64,000 bases of DNA from Meghimatium bilineatum (lineage: Eukaryota > Mollusca > Gastropoda > Stylommatophora > Philomycidae), in assembly GCA_034231615.1 (NCBI GenBank), contig CM067322.1:103625587-103689586 (forward strand). The letters run 5' to 3'. The translations under genes and the position numbers were made by a program. The notes under the pieces are model-generated. The model did no database searches, was not told the DNA's origin, and worked only from the letters and a program-made list of their open reading frames with translations. This document shows, in pieces, positions 10,157-21,475 of this stretch. The number at the start of each line of letters is the position of its first letter. Positions within the stretch are counted from its first letter, which is position 1.

Positions 10157-11520
10157 CATTGTAGCAACAGTCATTGTAACAACAGTCATTGTAGCAACAG
10201 TCATTGTAGCAACAGTCATTGTAACAAGTTACTGTAACAACAGTCATTGTAACAACAGTCATTGTAACAATCATTGTAACAATCATTGTAACAATCATTG
10301 TAACAAGTTACTGTAACAACAGTCATTGTAACAAGGCATTGTAACAATAGTCATTGTAACAATCATTGTAACAACAGTAATTGTAGCAACAGTAATTGTA
10401 ACAACAGTAATTGTAACAACAGTCATTGTAACAACAGTCATTGTAACAACAGTCATTGTAGCAACAGTCATTGTAACAAGTCATTGTAACAATAGTCATT
10501 GTAACAATCATTGTAACAACAGTAATTGTAGCAACAGTCATTGTAACAACAGTCATTGTAACAACAGTCATTGTAACAACAGTAATTGTAACAACAGTCA
10601 TTGTAACAACAGTCATTGTAACAACAGTCATTGTAACAACAGTCATTGTAGCAACAGTCATTGTAACAAGTTACTGTAACAACAGTCATTGTAACAAGTC
10701 ATTGTAACAATAGTCATTGTAACAATCATTGTAACAACAGTAATTGTAGCAACAGTCATTGTAACAACAGTCATTGTAACAACAGTAATTGTACCAACAG
10801 TCATTGTAACAACAGTCATTGTAACAACAGTAATTGTAACAACAGTCATTGTAACAATTCATTGTAACAAGTCATTCTAACAAGTCTTTGTAACAACAGT
10901 CATTGTAACAAGTCATTGTAACAAGTTACTGTAACAACAGTCATTGTAACAAGTCATTGTAACAATAGTCATTGTAACAATCATTGTAACAACAGTCACT
11001 GTAAGAAGTCATTGTAACAACAGTCATTGTAACAGAAGTCATTGTAACAACAGTCACTGTAACAACAGTTATTGTAACAATTCATTGTAACAAGTTACTG
11101 TAACAATAGTCATTGTAACAACAGTCATTGTAACAATGCATTTAACAAGTCATTGTAACAAGTTACTGTAACAACAGTCATTGTAGCAAGTTACTGTAAC
11201 AATAGTCATTGTAACAATCATTGTAATAACAGTCACTGTAAGAAGTCATTGTAACAACAGTCATTGTAACAAGTCATTCTAACAGCAGTCATTGTAACAA
11301 GTCATTCTAACAGCAGTCATTGTAACAAGTCATTCTAACAACAGTCATTCTAACAACAGTCATTCTAACAACAGTCATTGTAACAACAGTCATTCTAACA
11401 ACAGTCATTCTAACAACAGTCATTCTAACAACAGTCATTCTAACAACAGTCATTCTAACAGCAGTCATTCTAACAACAGTCATTCTAACAACAGCCACTG
11501 TAACAAAGGTCATCACAATT
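10157..11520. repeat. 15-base minisatellite CATTGTAACAACAGT
   Basis: About 1.36 kb of CATTGTAACAACAGT units with shortened variants (CATTGTAACAAG, TTACTGTAACAACAG). In the right third the subtype CATTCTAACAACAGT becomes homogeneous. The 15-base unit keeps minus-strand frames open, giving spurious MTVVT-type proteins. Confidence 0.95.
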
Positions 11521-12185
11521 ATGAAACCTCTAACCAATTGGCAAAACAGGTCAGATGGTTGGTTGGTTGGTTGCTGATCCAGCTGCCCATGGGCTCATGC
11601 CCTGTGACCTAATGCCATTAGATGGTATTATATTGCTGGGAAGTCTGTGGATTTTCGGCCCACCCCGGGACAGAGCCAGAGAATTCTTCTTCTTCTTCTT
11701 TCGTTCACTTGAAACATGTCTATCTGTCTCCTTAATAAAACTCACTGTCTTTTGTAGTTCCCTTGCATCCTGGCTCCTCGAGGCAATTGAGAAGGACTTC
11801 CAGTAACTGAGGTTGGGCCCTTTCGAGGTATAGGGCCCGGCACCGACCCTGCCTGAACGTCCGCCACAGGGCAGGCACCATAACTATTTCTAGATGTAGA
11901 CATGTTTCCATTGTGTTTTGTGCGTGGCATCCTGATTATCTGTGCGCCTTGTGGCTGGATGCCTCCGTCTTCAGCACTATGCTTACTCGGGCAGGACTAT
12001 GATCCTGCTCGAGTGGGACTGCCCAACCAGTCTTAGTTTCGAGCCCCTGATGGCTGGACTAAGCCCAATCACCTCTGCACGGTGCTGGTCTCGATGGGGA
12101 GCCAGAGAATAACTATCACACCTCCAGGAAGGTAGGTTTCAACCTATGCACTGCTCCCAGCCACTGTAGCCAAGATAGGGTTCAC
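11521..12185. other. Possible retroelement-derived segment
   Basis: Contains a (TTC)n run at 11687-11701 that may be an A/GAA-rich retroposon tail on the minus strand. A minus-strand frame at 11742-11930 has unrecognised sequence. GC content is higher than in the neighbouring minisatellites. No firm identification. Confidence 0.25.
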
Positions 12186-13090
12186 TGTGCTCATTCCCCG
12201 CCACCAATTGACTACTGGTTATGCCTTCTTCTTTCTGTCCTCATGTACCTTTCGGACAGAAACTGGTTATGCCGAACTTCTCTATAGCTCCAGGCATGCA
12301 ACCAAATGTTCAAGTCAAAAGGATTGTCACGTCCTGAGTCACTGTGCCTCTATGATGGGCCTTAGCCATAGGAAAAACAGTGATGTCAGTTTCCTCCTCC
12401 TCAGTGCTGCACAGTACATCTCTGGCTCCTTCCCAACCACAGAGCGTGCATACATATATAATCGGGTAAACATGAAAAACATTTCAACAACAAAACAAAA
12501 TCATAACTGTATAGATGACATGCCATGAAGCTTCTATAAGAAGAGAACCTCAATATAACGGCATGTCATCCACTAAGGTTTTCTGTTGCATGGATGGTAT
12601 GTCTAGTCGGCCATTGGTGAGATCCACAGACGCAACCAAATGCGATAACACGTCAGATCAAACATGACACATAATAAATGTAACCCACACACAAACACAT
12701 AATAAATATAAAAACAACAAGGCTGCTACAATGTTGTTTATTTCATAAATTAACAAGAAAATACATTACGCAGAAAGTTTCATATCAACAATATATACAA
12801 TTCAAGTACATCAGACTGACCCGCAGGATTAGCAGCAAGAATACACACAATTCAAATAAAAAACATCACACTGACCGACAGGGTCAACAACCTAATTTGT
12901 TGTTGGGCCGGATAGGGGAGTAAGAGCTGGCTGTCCCACCACAGAGGGTCACATTAATCCAAAAGTCATCATGAAGTCAGATGTGTCAGGACGAAAGTGC
13001 AGAAGGCATTTCATTCTCCGTTTGACTTCCTGTTAACAAGTAGATATTTGAAAATGTTCGTAGAAGAAGTAGCAACAAGATATTCTTTCT
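12186..13090. other. Unassigned sequence
   Basis: AT-rich non-repetitive DNA without a supported gene. Small open frames (for example plus strand 12187-12528) show no recognisable motifs. Confidence 0.4.
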
Positions 13091-13099
13091 TCATAACTC

Positions 13100-14095
13100 T
13101 TCTCTCAGACTTCCATCAGCACAATAACACATTAAGCATACTTATCCCAGACTTCCATCAGCACAATCACACATTAAGCAGACTTCTCCCAGACTTCCAT
13201 CAGCACAATCACACATTAAGCAGAGCCCTCAGACTTCCATCAGCACAATCACACATTAAGCAGAGCTCTCAGACTTCCATCAGCACAATCACACATTAAG
13301 CAGACCTCTCAGACTTCCATCAGCACAATCACATATTAAGCAGACCTCTCAGACTTCCATCAGTACAATCACACATTAAGCAGACCTCTCAGACTTCCAT
13401 CAGCACAATCACACATTAAGCAGACCTCTCAGACTTCCATCAGCACAATCACACATTAAGCAGACCTCTCAGACTTCCATCAGCACAATCACATATTAAG
13501 CAGACCTCTCAGACTTCCATCAGCACAATCACACATTAAGCAGACCTCTCAGACTTCCATCAGCACAATCACACATTAAGCAGACCTCTCAGACTTCCAT
13601 CAGCACAATCACACATTAAGCAGACCTCTCAGACTTCCATCAGCACAATCACACATTAAGCAGAGCTCTCAGACTTCCATCAGCACAATCACACATTAAG
13701 AAGACCTCTCAGACTTCCATCAGCACAATCACACATTAAGCAGAGCTCTCAGACTTCCATCAGCACAATCACACATTAAGCAGAGCTCTCAGACTTCCAT
13801 CAGCACAATCACACATTAAGCAGAGCTCTCAGACTTCCATCAGCACAATCACACATTAAGCAGACTTCTCTCAGACTTCCATCAGTACAATCAAACATTA
13901 AGCAGACTTCTCTCAGACTTCCATCAGTACAATCACACATTAAGCAGACTTCTCTCAGACTTCCATCAGTACAATCAAACATTAAGCAGACTTCTCTCAG
14001 ACTTCCATCAGCATAATCAAACATTAAGCAGACTTCTCCCAGACTTCCATCTATCAGCACAATCAAACATTAAGCAGACTTCTCCCAGATTTCCA
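13100..14095. repeat. 40-base minisatellite
   Basis: About 25 copies of a 40-base unit containing CAGACTTCCATCAGCACAAT followed by CACACATTAAGCAGACCTCT. Subtypes differ at the end (ACCTCT, AGCTCT, ACTTCTCT). The last units carry AATCAAACATT. Confidence 0.95.
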
Positions 14096-14139
14096 TTAAG
14101 ACAAACAAAGAAAACCCGTATTTAGCACCAAAAGAAACC

Positions 14140-14165
14140 CCCCCCCCCCCCCCCCAAAAAAAAAC
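14140..14165. repeat. Poly-C then poly-A tract
   Basis: A run of about 18 C followed by about 10 A, just right of the 40-base array. A run this long may be assembly-sensitive. Confidence 0.85.
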
Positions 14166-14261
14166 ACTGCTAGTTTTTTTTTATTTGAATGTATATTTTT
14201 TTGCCTCTCAATATAAGTGTCTTTGATACATTTTTTAAAATTGGGGTTTCAGAATGTAGTA

Positions 14262-14755
14262 CAGATGCTAGACATGACAATATCTGTACGTGGTCTGATG
14301 CTAGACAGGACAATATCTGTACGTGGTCTGATGCTAGACAGGACAATATCTGTACGTGGTCTGATGCTAGACATGACAATATCTGTACGTGGTCTGATGC
14401 TAGACATGACAATATCTGTTTGTGGTCTAATGCTAGACAGGACAATATATGTACGTGGTCTGATGCTAGACATGACAATATATGTACGTGGTCTGATGCT
14501 AGACATGACAATATATGTACGTGGTCTGATGATAGACATGACAATATCTGTTTGTGGTCTGATGCTAGACACGACAATATCTGTACTTGGTCTGATGCTA
14601 GACATGACAATATCTGTCTGTGGTCTGATGCTAGACATGACAATATCTGTACATGGTCTGATGCTAGACATGACAATATCTGTGCGTGGTCTGATGCTAG
14701 ACATGACAATATCTGTTTGTGGTCTGATGCTAGACATGACAATATCTGTTCCTTA
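14262..14755. repeat. 33-base minisatellite
   Basis: About 15 copies of a 33-base unit containing GATGCTAGACATGACAATAT plus CTGTACGTGGTCT. The length is divisible by three, so both strands hold open frames of 160-198 codons. These encode only the 11-residue repeat and I do not annotate them as genes. Confidence 0.95.
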
Positions 14756-14955
14756 TAGAAACTCATGAAGACAATTCATCAAATACTTGACAGAATATTG
14801 CATACTCATTAAATAATATCCCTGCACTCGGGCAGACAACTTCCCTGCACTAGGACAGACCATATCCCTGCACTCGGACAGATGACCTCCCTGCTCTTGG
14901 ACAGGCAAAACGGTTCATGTTAAAGAGTCATGCATGTTGATGGTTCCTGTAAGTG

Positions 14956-15160
14956 ACTGGTTCAAGATACACCTCAGTCTGCCCTGTAGACTGGTTCAAG
15001 ACACACCTCAGTCTGCCCTGTAGACTGGTTCAAGACACACCTCAGTCTGCCCTGTAGACTGGTTCAAGACACACCTTAGTCTGCCCTGTAGACTGGTTCA
15101 AGACACACCTCAGTCTGCCCTGTAGACTGGTTCAAGACACACCTCAGTCTGCCCTGTAGA
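14956..15160. repeat. 34-base minisatellite
   Basis: Six copies of a unit containing GACTGGTTCAAGACACACCT followed by CAGTCTGCCCTGTA. A looser GCACTCGGACAGA-type repeat precedes it at 14820-14910. Confidence 0.9.
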
Positions 15161-15639
15161 CATTCAGATCTTCTAGTACAAGGGTAGACAATACGTTGAT
15201 CATAATCTATCAGTCAATCATGAGAAGAGATTGTGTAAATCGCCTGAATTAATTAGAAGAAGAATTTATTTTAAACTGTAATCATTAACCCTATTCATGA
15301 TATCCAAATTAACCCTACTCATGATATCCAAATATCTACTGGGCTGATGACCTTTTTTTATGTAAACCCCCCCCACCCTAAATCTTTACAACAGAAGTAT
15401 CTACAGCCCCTGTATTAGATATATTAATCATCCTCCTCACACACCGGACATGTCCATAGGTGCTGAGATCTCAGCTTTAGTAAATCTCTCAGGACATACG
15501 GCTGATTGTTCCGGTTCTATGTTGGTTTACTGCTCTTATTTGAAATCTTTGTCAGAAGTTCTCTATAGACCACACCCATTCTCACTCCCAATACTTGCAT
15601 TCTTGATATTGACTCATGCTCATTCATCTAAAAATTCTC

Positions 15640-15860
15640 TGATCGTGAGGACTCACTAAGAGCGCTGAGCATGTCTGCTTGGTCCATCTGTTGTGACGAG
15701 GCTAGCTGATGTGTCGACCTGTTCATTTCCCTCCACACCCATGTGTCCTGGTATACAAATAAGATATGTAACAGAAGCACAAATATATGGTCATTGTTGC
15801 TATTTCAAAAAGTATAGATGTCAGTTTGTCTAGACTTCTCAGTAGATGACCAATGATACC
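15640..15860 (-). pseudogene. LINE RNase H domain fragment
   Basis: The minus strand reads ITYLICIPGHMGVEGNEQVD, matching the IPGH-G--GNE-AD core of RNase H domains carried by several LINE clades. Upstream it reads LDKLTSILFEIATM in a neighbouring frame. The copy is short and frameshifted. The sequence between 15160 and 15640 holds nothing else that I can name. Confidence 0.55.
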
Positions 15861-15899
15861 TGGTTCCAGACACTGGTCTAATGTCACAGTACAATATCT

Positions 15900-16055
15900 T
15901 CTTCTTCATCGTTCATTCTCAAACTCCCGCTGGATCTCCTTTGTAGCAGGACCATGATCCTACTAGATTTCCAGCAGGGTGTAGTGCAGAGAATGAAAAT
16001 GCGTTGTATCACAGTTTTATTTGCACCAATTGCCAGACACATCCACCTTCGGTGG
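15900..16055 (-). mobile_element. SINE-like repeat (copy 2)
   Basis: Same family as 7250-7412: TTCATTCTCAAACTCCCGC start, TTTCCAGCAGG, GAGAATG and GTTTTATTTG blocks in the same order. It is flanked by AGTACAATATCT (15888-15899) and AGTACAGTATCT (16056-16067), a 12-base target duplication with one mismatch. Confidence 0.7.
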
Positions 16056-16229
16056 AGTACAGTATCTATCTATCGTCCTTTTCACTAGTGCCACCTTACA
16101 GTTTCGTAGGGGCCATTTGGGTCGCATCGGCCCACACGTCTCTAAGGTTGTTGTTTTTTTTACATTGTCTCTACCAATTTTGTTCTTCCTTGATCCTTAT
16201 AGCCTGATCTTCTGCTGTTGTGTGCATGA

Positions 16230-16490
16230 AGGGATGGCTGCATTGGTTACATTCTCCCAGATTTTGTGGCCAAGGCACCTGGCTTGTTGTCTTTCATTGT
16301 AGTTTTGACATGAGATGGTCTTTATTTCTTTTCTGATTTCTCCATCTTTTCTGGTGACATTTATAGCTTTTCTCAAACATCTCATTTCACACAATATAAT
16401 CCTTTTTGCTAGTGTCTTTGTCAAGGGCCATGTTTGACATTGGCAACACAGAGTTGGTATAAAAATACTGTTCGTCAGTTGTCATTTTGT
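16230..16490 (-). pseudogene. LINE ORF C-terminal fragment
   Basis: The minus strand reads CQCQTWPLTKTLAKR, then EMRCLRKAINVTRKDGEIRKE. This is the conserved C-terminal end of an endonuclease/reverse transcriptase LINE protein (EM-CLRK---TR-D-IR-EEI). The open part is 16197-16424. Only the tail of the element survives. Confidence 0.7.
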
Positions 16491-16526
16491 ACACAATTGT
16501 AACACAACTGGAATACTACGGACTGA

Positions 16527-16735
16527 CATAAGCAGACAAACATGTGCCTGCGTTATGAGTGTGTGCACATAAGCAGACAAACATGTGCCTACGTTATGAA
16601 TGTGTGCACATAAGCAGACAAACAAGTGCCTACGTTATGAGTGTGTGCACATAAGCAGACAAACAAGTGCCTACGTTATGAGTGTGTGCACATAAGCAGA
16701 CAAACAAGTGCCTACGTTATGAGTGTGTGTGCATG
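16527..16735. repeat. 41-base minisatellite
   Basis: Five copies of a unit containing CATAAGCAGACAAACAAGTG and CCTACGTTATGAGTGTG. Confidence 0.9.
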
Positions 16736-16889
16736 TCTGTGATCTCCTACAGTTGACGGATATACATCATCATTGATCTCCAGCTAAATGGATTATTTCA
16801 CCATCGACCTTTCTAGAAGATAGTATTATTGCTGTGCTATACGAAATAGAAGTCCAACTCTGTGGTACAGGGGCAACGGTAGAGTTCAA

Positions 16890-17032
16890 TACCCACCACT
16901 TGTGCATCCGGATCATTCAGAAAGCACTGGCAAACTACTGAATGTATTTATATTGCCTAGAAAATCACAACAGCTAAAAAAATGCCTGGGTTGATGTCTA
17001 CATCCTGAATAGGATATGCTACCAATAAGAAA
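16890..17032. repeat. Dispersed SINE-like repeat, copy A
   Basis: Shares AGAAAGCA-TGGC-AACTA, TTTATATTGCCTAGAAA and CTCCTGAATAGGATA-type blocks with 54225-54365 in the same order and orientation. Upstream, TGGTACAGGGGCAACGGTAG (from about 16863) resembles a tRNA-derived head. Probably a SINE, not proven. Confidence 0.5.
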
Positions 17033-17060
17033 ATATAATCTATGAACCAATGGCAATGAT

Positions 17061-17276
17061 GGGATGTGACACACAAGACCAAGGATGTGACACACAAGAC
17101 CAAGGATGTGACACACAAGACCAAGGATGTGACACACAAGACCAAGGATGTGACACACAAGACCAAGGATGTGACACACAAGACCAAGGATGTGACACAC
17201 AAGACCAAGGATGTGACACACAAGACCAAGGATGTGACACACAAGACCAAGGATGTGACACACAAGACCAATCTTA
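17061..17276. repeat. 21-base minisatellite
   Basis: Ten nearly perfect copies of GATGTGACACACAAGACCAA plus G. Near-identity suggests recent expansion. The unit is divisible by three, hence spurious open frames on both strands. Confidence 0.95.
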
Positions 17277-17419
17277 GCCATACTTTTCTTCTGTGGTATG
17301 TACAAGGACATCACATGCCAACATGTACCAGTCTATACTCTTGTCTTCTTAGACATAGACAATGTACATTACTATATATATATAATATTAACTGAATTTG
17401 TTGAAATTATTTTTAATTG

Positions 17420-17625
17420 ACGACACCAGACAAATTTTAGTTTGGATGTTACAACATGATACTAGACAGATGTTTAGTTTGGATGTTACAACATGATACT
17501 AGACAGATGTTTAGTTTGGATGTTACATGACACCAGACAAATTTTAGTTTGGATGTTTTATGATGACACTAGACAGATGTTTAGTTTTGGATGTTTTACG
17601 ATGACACTAGACAGAACATGTCACC
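17420..17625. repeat. Degenerate repeat of about 45-55 bases
   Basis: Irregular copies built from ACTAGACAGATGTTTAGTTT, GGATGTTACAACATGATACT and GACACCAGACAAATTTTAG. Confidence 0.8.
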
Positions 17626-17709
17626 TGAGATATATATAAAACCTAGTTAAGGTACAGAAAAACTCACAGAAAAAGGATTGAAGAATGTGAACATAATTTT
17701 ACAACTGTT

Positions 17710-19122
17710 CAACTAGATCTTCTACAGCACAGACTCCGACTAGTACAGCACAGACTAGATTCTCTACAGCACAGTCACAGACTAGATTCTCTACAGCACA
17801 GTCTCAGACTAGATTCTCTACAGCACAGTCTCAGACTAGATTCTCTACAGCACAGTCACAGACTAGATTCTCTACAGCACAGTCTCAGACTAGATTCTCT
17901 ACAGCACAGACTAGATTCTCTACAGCACAGTCACAGACTAGATTCTCTACAGCACAGTCTCAGACTAGATTCTCTACAGCACAGTCACAGACTAGATTCT
18001 CTACAGCACAGTCTCAGACTAGATTCTCTAAAGCACAGTCTCAGACTAGATTCTCTACAGCACAGTCACAGACTAATTCTCTACAGCACAGTCACAGACT
18101 AGATTCTCTACAGCACAGTCACAAACTAGATTCTCTAAAGCACAAAGTCAAACTAGATTCTCTACAGCACAGACTAATTCTCTACAGCAGTCACAGACTA
18201 GATTCTCTACAGCACAGTCACAGACTAGATTCTCTACAGCACAGTCACAGACTAGATTCTCTACAGCACAGTCACAGACTAGATTCTCTACAGCACAGTC
18301 TCAGACTAGATTCTCTACAGCACAGACTAGATTCTCTACAGCACAGTCACAGACTAGATTCTCTACAGCACAGTCTCAGACTAGATTCTCTAAAGCACAG
18401 TCTCAGACTAGATTCTCTACAGCACAGTCACAGACTAATTCTCTACAGCACAGTCACAGACTAGATTCTCTACAGCACAGACTAGATTCTCTACAGCACA
18501 GAGTCAAACTAGATTCTCTACAGCACAGACTAATTCTCTACAGCAGTCACAGACTAGATTCTCTACAGCACAGTCACAGACTAGATTCTCTACAGCACAG
18601 TCACAGACTAGATTCTCTACAGCACAGTCACAGACTAGATTCTCTACAGCACAGTCACAGACTAGATTCTCTACAGCACAGACTAGATTCTCTACAGCAC
18701 AACTAGATTCTCTACAGCACAGACTCAGACTAGATTCTCTACAGCACAGACTCAGACTAGATTCTCTACAGCACAGTCACAAACTAGATTCTCTAAAGCA
18801 CAGAGTCAGACTAGATTCTCTACAGCACAGTCTCAGACTAGATTCTCTACAGCACAGTCACAGACTAGATTCTCTACAGCACAGACTAGATTCTCTACAG
18901 CACAGACTAGATTCTCTACAGCACAGACTAGATTCTCTACAGCACAGACTCAGACTAGATTCTCTACAGCACAGACTAGATTCCCTACAGCACAGACTAT
19001 ATTCTCTACAGCACAGACTAGATTCTCTACAGCACAGACTAGATTCTCTACAGCACAGACTCAGACTAGATTCTCTACAGCACAGTCCCAGACTAGATTC
19101 TCTACAGCACAGTCCCAGACTA
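17710..19122. repeat. 17/27-base minisatellite downstream of the ANCHR-like gene
   Basis: About 1.4 kb built from AGATTCTCTACAGCACAG with optional TCACAGACT or TCTCAGACT extensions, so units of about 17 and 27 bases alternate irregularly. A larger block near 18060-18200 recurs near 18420-18560 (AGACTAATTCTCTACAGCAG). It begins just beyond the candidate polyadenylation signal of the gene. Confidence 0.95.
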
Positions 19123-19139
19123 CATATAGAAAGATAATT

Positions 19140-19145
19140 TTTATT
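19140..19145 (-). promoter_or_regulatory. Candidate polyadenylation signal
   Basis: AATAAA on the minus strand about 320 bases after the stop codon of the ANCHR-like gene, just before the minisatellite at 17.7-19.1 kb. This is a position-based inference only. Confidence 0.45.
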
Positions 19146-19464
19146 TTTTACAACAAATATTATTTCAACTGAAATTTTCTATTTACAATACCAAAAATAT
19201 GCAGAGTTTAATGCCACTTCTGAAAACAGACATCTCAGGTACACAAAATGTCAGCACATCTCAGGTAAATGTCAGCACATCTCAAGTACACAAAATGTTA
19301 GCACATCAATGTAGATGTCAATAGTTTTTAATAATGATCATATCAGTATAAAAATAAAATTTTGGAAGAAGTTCATAAATATGTTCATAAGACATGGTCA
19401 CAGCCTTGATGCTAGCGGAGAGTGTAGATGACGTCGAGATCTGACTAGTACCACCACAAATCTG

Positions 19465-19537
19465 CTATCTGTATCCTTTTGGAGCTTTATAAGGGTTAAC
19501 GCGGTGGTCAGTGATAGCCATCTCCTCGTGACAGCCT
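19465..19537 (-). CDS. ZFYVE19: ANCHR-like exon 11 (C-terminus and stop)
   Basis: Acceptor ATCTTCAG, 73 bases, residues 467-490: GCHEEMAITDHRVNPYKAPK, GYR, stop TAG (19467-19465). It continues CFR from exon 10 in phase and supplies H470 and H478 of the finger. The human protein has EGHDAFELKEH then a short Y-PP tail. It lies 6.9 kb from exon 10. Confidence 0.87.
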
Positions 19538-21430
19538 CTGAAGATGACAGAATCACACATTTATTACAAATACTGTCAAATTATTTGTGCTATTACTACA
19601 CATTGCTAGATAGTTAGTCAGGACATCATTTAGTCAGTCGATACATCCCTCAGTCAGTCAGTCAAGACATCACTCAATCAGTCAGTCAAGACATCACTCA
19701 ATCAGTCAGTCAAGACATCAGTCAATCAGTCAGTCAAGACATCACTCAATCAGTCAGTCAAGACATCACTCAATCAGATAGTTAATACATCAAATACTAA
19801 AGGTAAAGGTGGGTCGCATGGCTTCTGCTGTCGGGAATGAAGATAACTTTTCATGTGCTAAGCCGCAGCAACTACTAGGTACTTACGCAGAACACAGGTT
19901 TCTGAAGTTTCACTTGATGACAACTGACAGACTATCACTAAGGTGCTATGGGGTGTAAACACACAAAAAATACACCAGCCCCCAACTTAAGATAAATGTA
20001 TATACAGCTGCTGCGCTATCCCATTTTACGTCACTGCGAAAGGCCAACCCGACTATTTCTGTGTTTTTCATTAGCCGGCGAAACAAGTTACGAATAAATG
20101 ACCAATACAGCATGGCAATATTCAGAGTAGCCTAAGGAGTAACGCTGCACACATGGTCTGGTGTATCGATTGTCACGGGTTAGTCATGTCAAGGAAAGTT
20201 AGCAAGGAGGTCAATTTCACACACCCAATAAAAACTATAGCTAAAGAATTAAGTCATGAAATAGAGTAGTCAACGGGGAAGAGAATGAGGTCGAGGTATA
20301 AACATGCACAGAAAGTATTCTAGTTCAGAACTGCAAGAGATGAAACATGCACAGAAAGTATTCTAGTTCAGAACTGCAAGAGATGAAACATGCACAGAAA
20401 GTATTCTAGTTCAGAACTGCAAGAGATGAAACATGCACAGAAAGTATTCTAGTTCAGAACTGCAAGAGATGAAGTTTACTTGTAGAGATCTAAACTGTGC
20501 CAGTGTAAATACAAAAAAATACAAAAAAATACAAAAAATAACACGACATTTTCAATGTTTCAAACCGTTAGGTCTTTATAAAGAACATACAAAACACATT
20601 GTGAAAAAGCAACAAAAACAGTAAGAACAATGTTACCACCGCACAGTCACTAGAACGCAGACATGTAAACAATACGAAGTCAAGGTGACAATGACGTACG
20701 TGTAAACATGCAGACATGGAAGCTGATGTTGTTGAACAAGGGAAGGGGATATGAGAACAGAAAGAAACAATTATTACACAAAACAAGATGGACAGCAATA
20801 CAACAAGAACCACACCAACACAAATTTACAACACAAATGAATGTTCGGAATTAAGTGCAAAAGGTTTGAGGGCACCAAACTCAAAAATAAATCGATTTCC
20901 AAGAGCGTACCTAGATCTATCGTCCGTGGTGCAGGATCTGAGGGGCAGTGAACTGAATATTAAGGGTACCATGACGACCAACACCACTGAAATGAATGGC
21001 AACAGTGGTTTTCTCTTGTGTTTTATGGCATGAAGATGTGGCTGTAAGCCCATTTTACTTATATACTTCTTGTCACAGGCATTTACATGTAATAACGTAA
21101 ATGACATTACAAGATTCAAATGTAAAGGCATCATCAATAGCAAAAGTGGCCTTAGAAAGTGGCAGCATTTGCAACGAACAGTGCCAAAATGATCAGGAAT
21201 ATAAGACCTGAAGAGACTGTGGACCAAGATGTCATTCAGATTTTTGTCACGCCTATATGTGAACATAACATCCAGCATGTGTGTGTTTGTGAAGATGACA
21301 TCCAGTGTGTGTGCGTGTGTGTGAAGATGACATCCAGTGTGTGTGTGTGTTTGTGAAGATGACATCCAGTGTGTGTGTGTGTTTGTGAAGATGACATCCA
21401 GTGTGTGTGTGTGTTTGTGAAGATGACATC

Positions 21431-21475
<45 letters not shown>

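Noticed and set aside
11742-11930. Small gene encoding a 62-residue minus-strand protein
   Set aside because: No recognisable motif. The surrounding sequence looks retroelement-derived and there is no supporting splice or promoter context.
12187-12528. 113-codon plus-strand frame
   Set aside because: No domain, no splice partners, and composition like the flanking non-coding DNA.
14170-14768. Four overlapping open frames of 162-198 codons in the 33-base array
   Set aside because: All are translations of one 33-base unit. No evidence favours any of them.
17061-17276. CRISPR-like direct repeat array
   Set aside because: Here and in the other arrays the repeats are contiguous with no unique spacers, and the genome is clearly eukaryotic.
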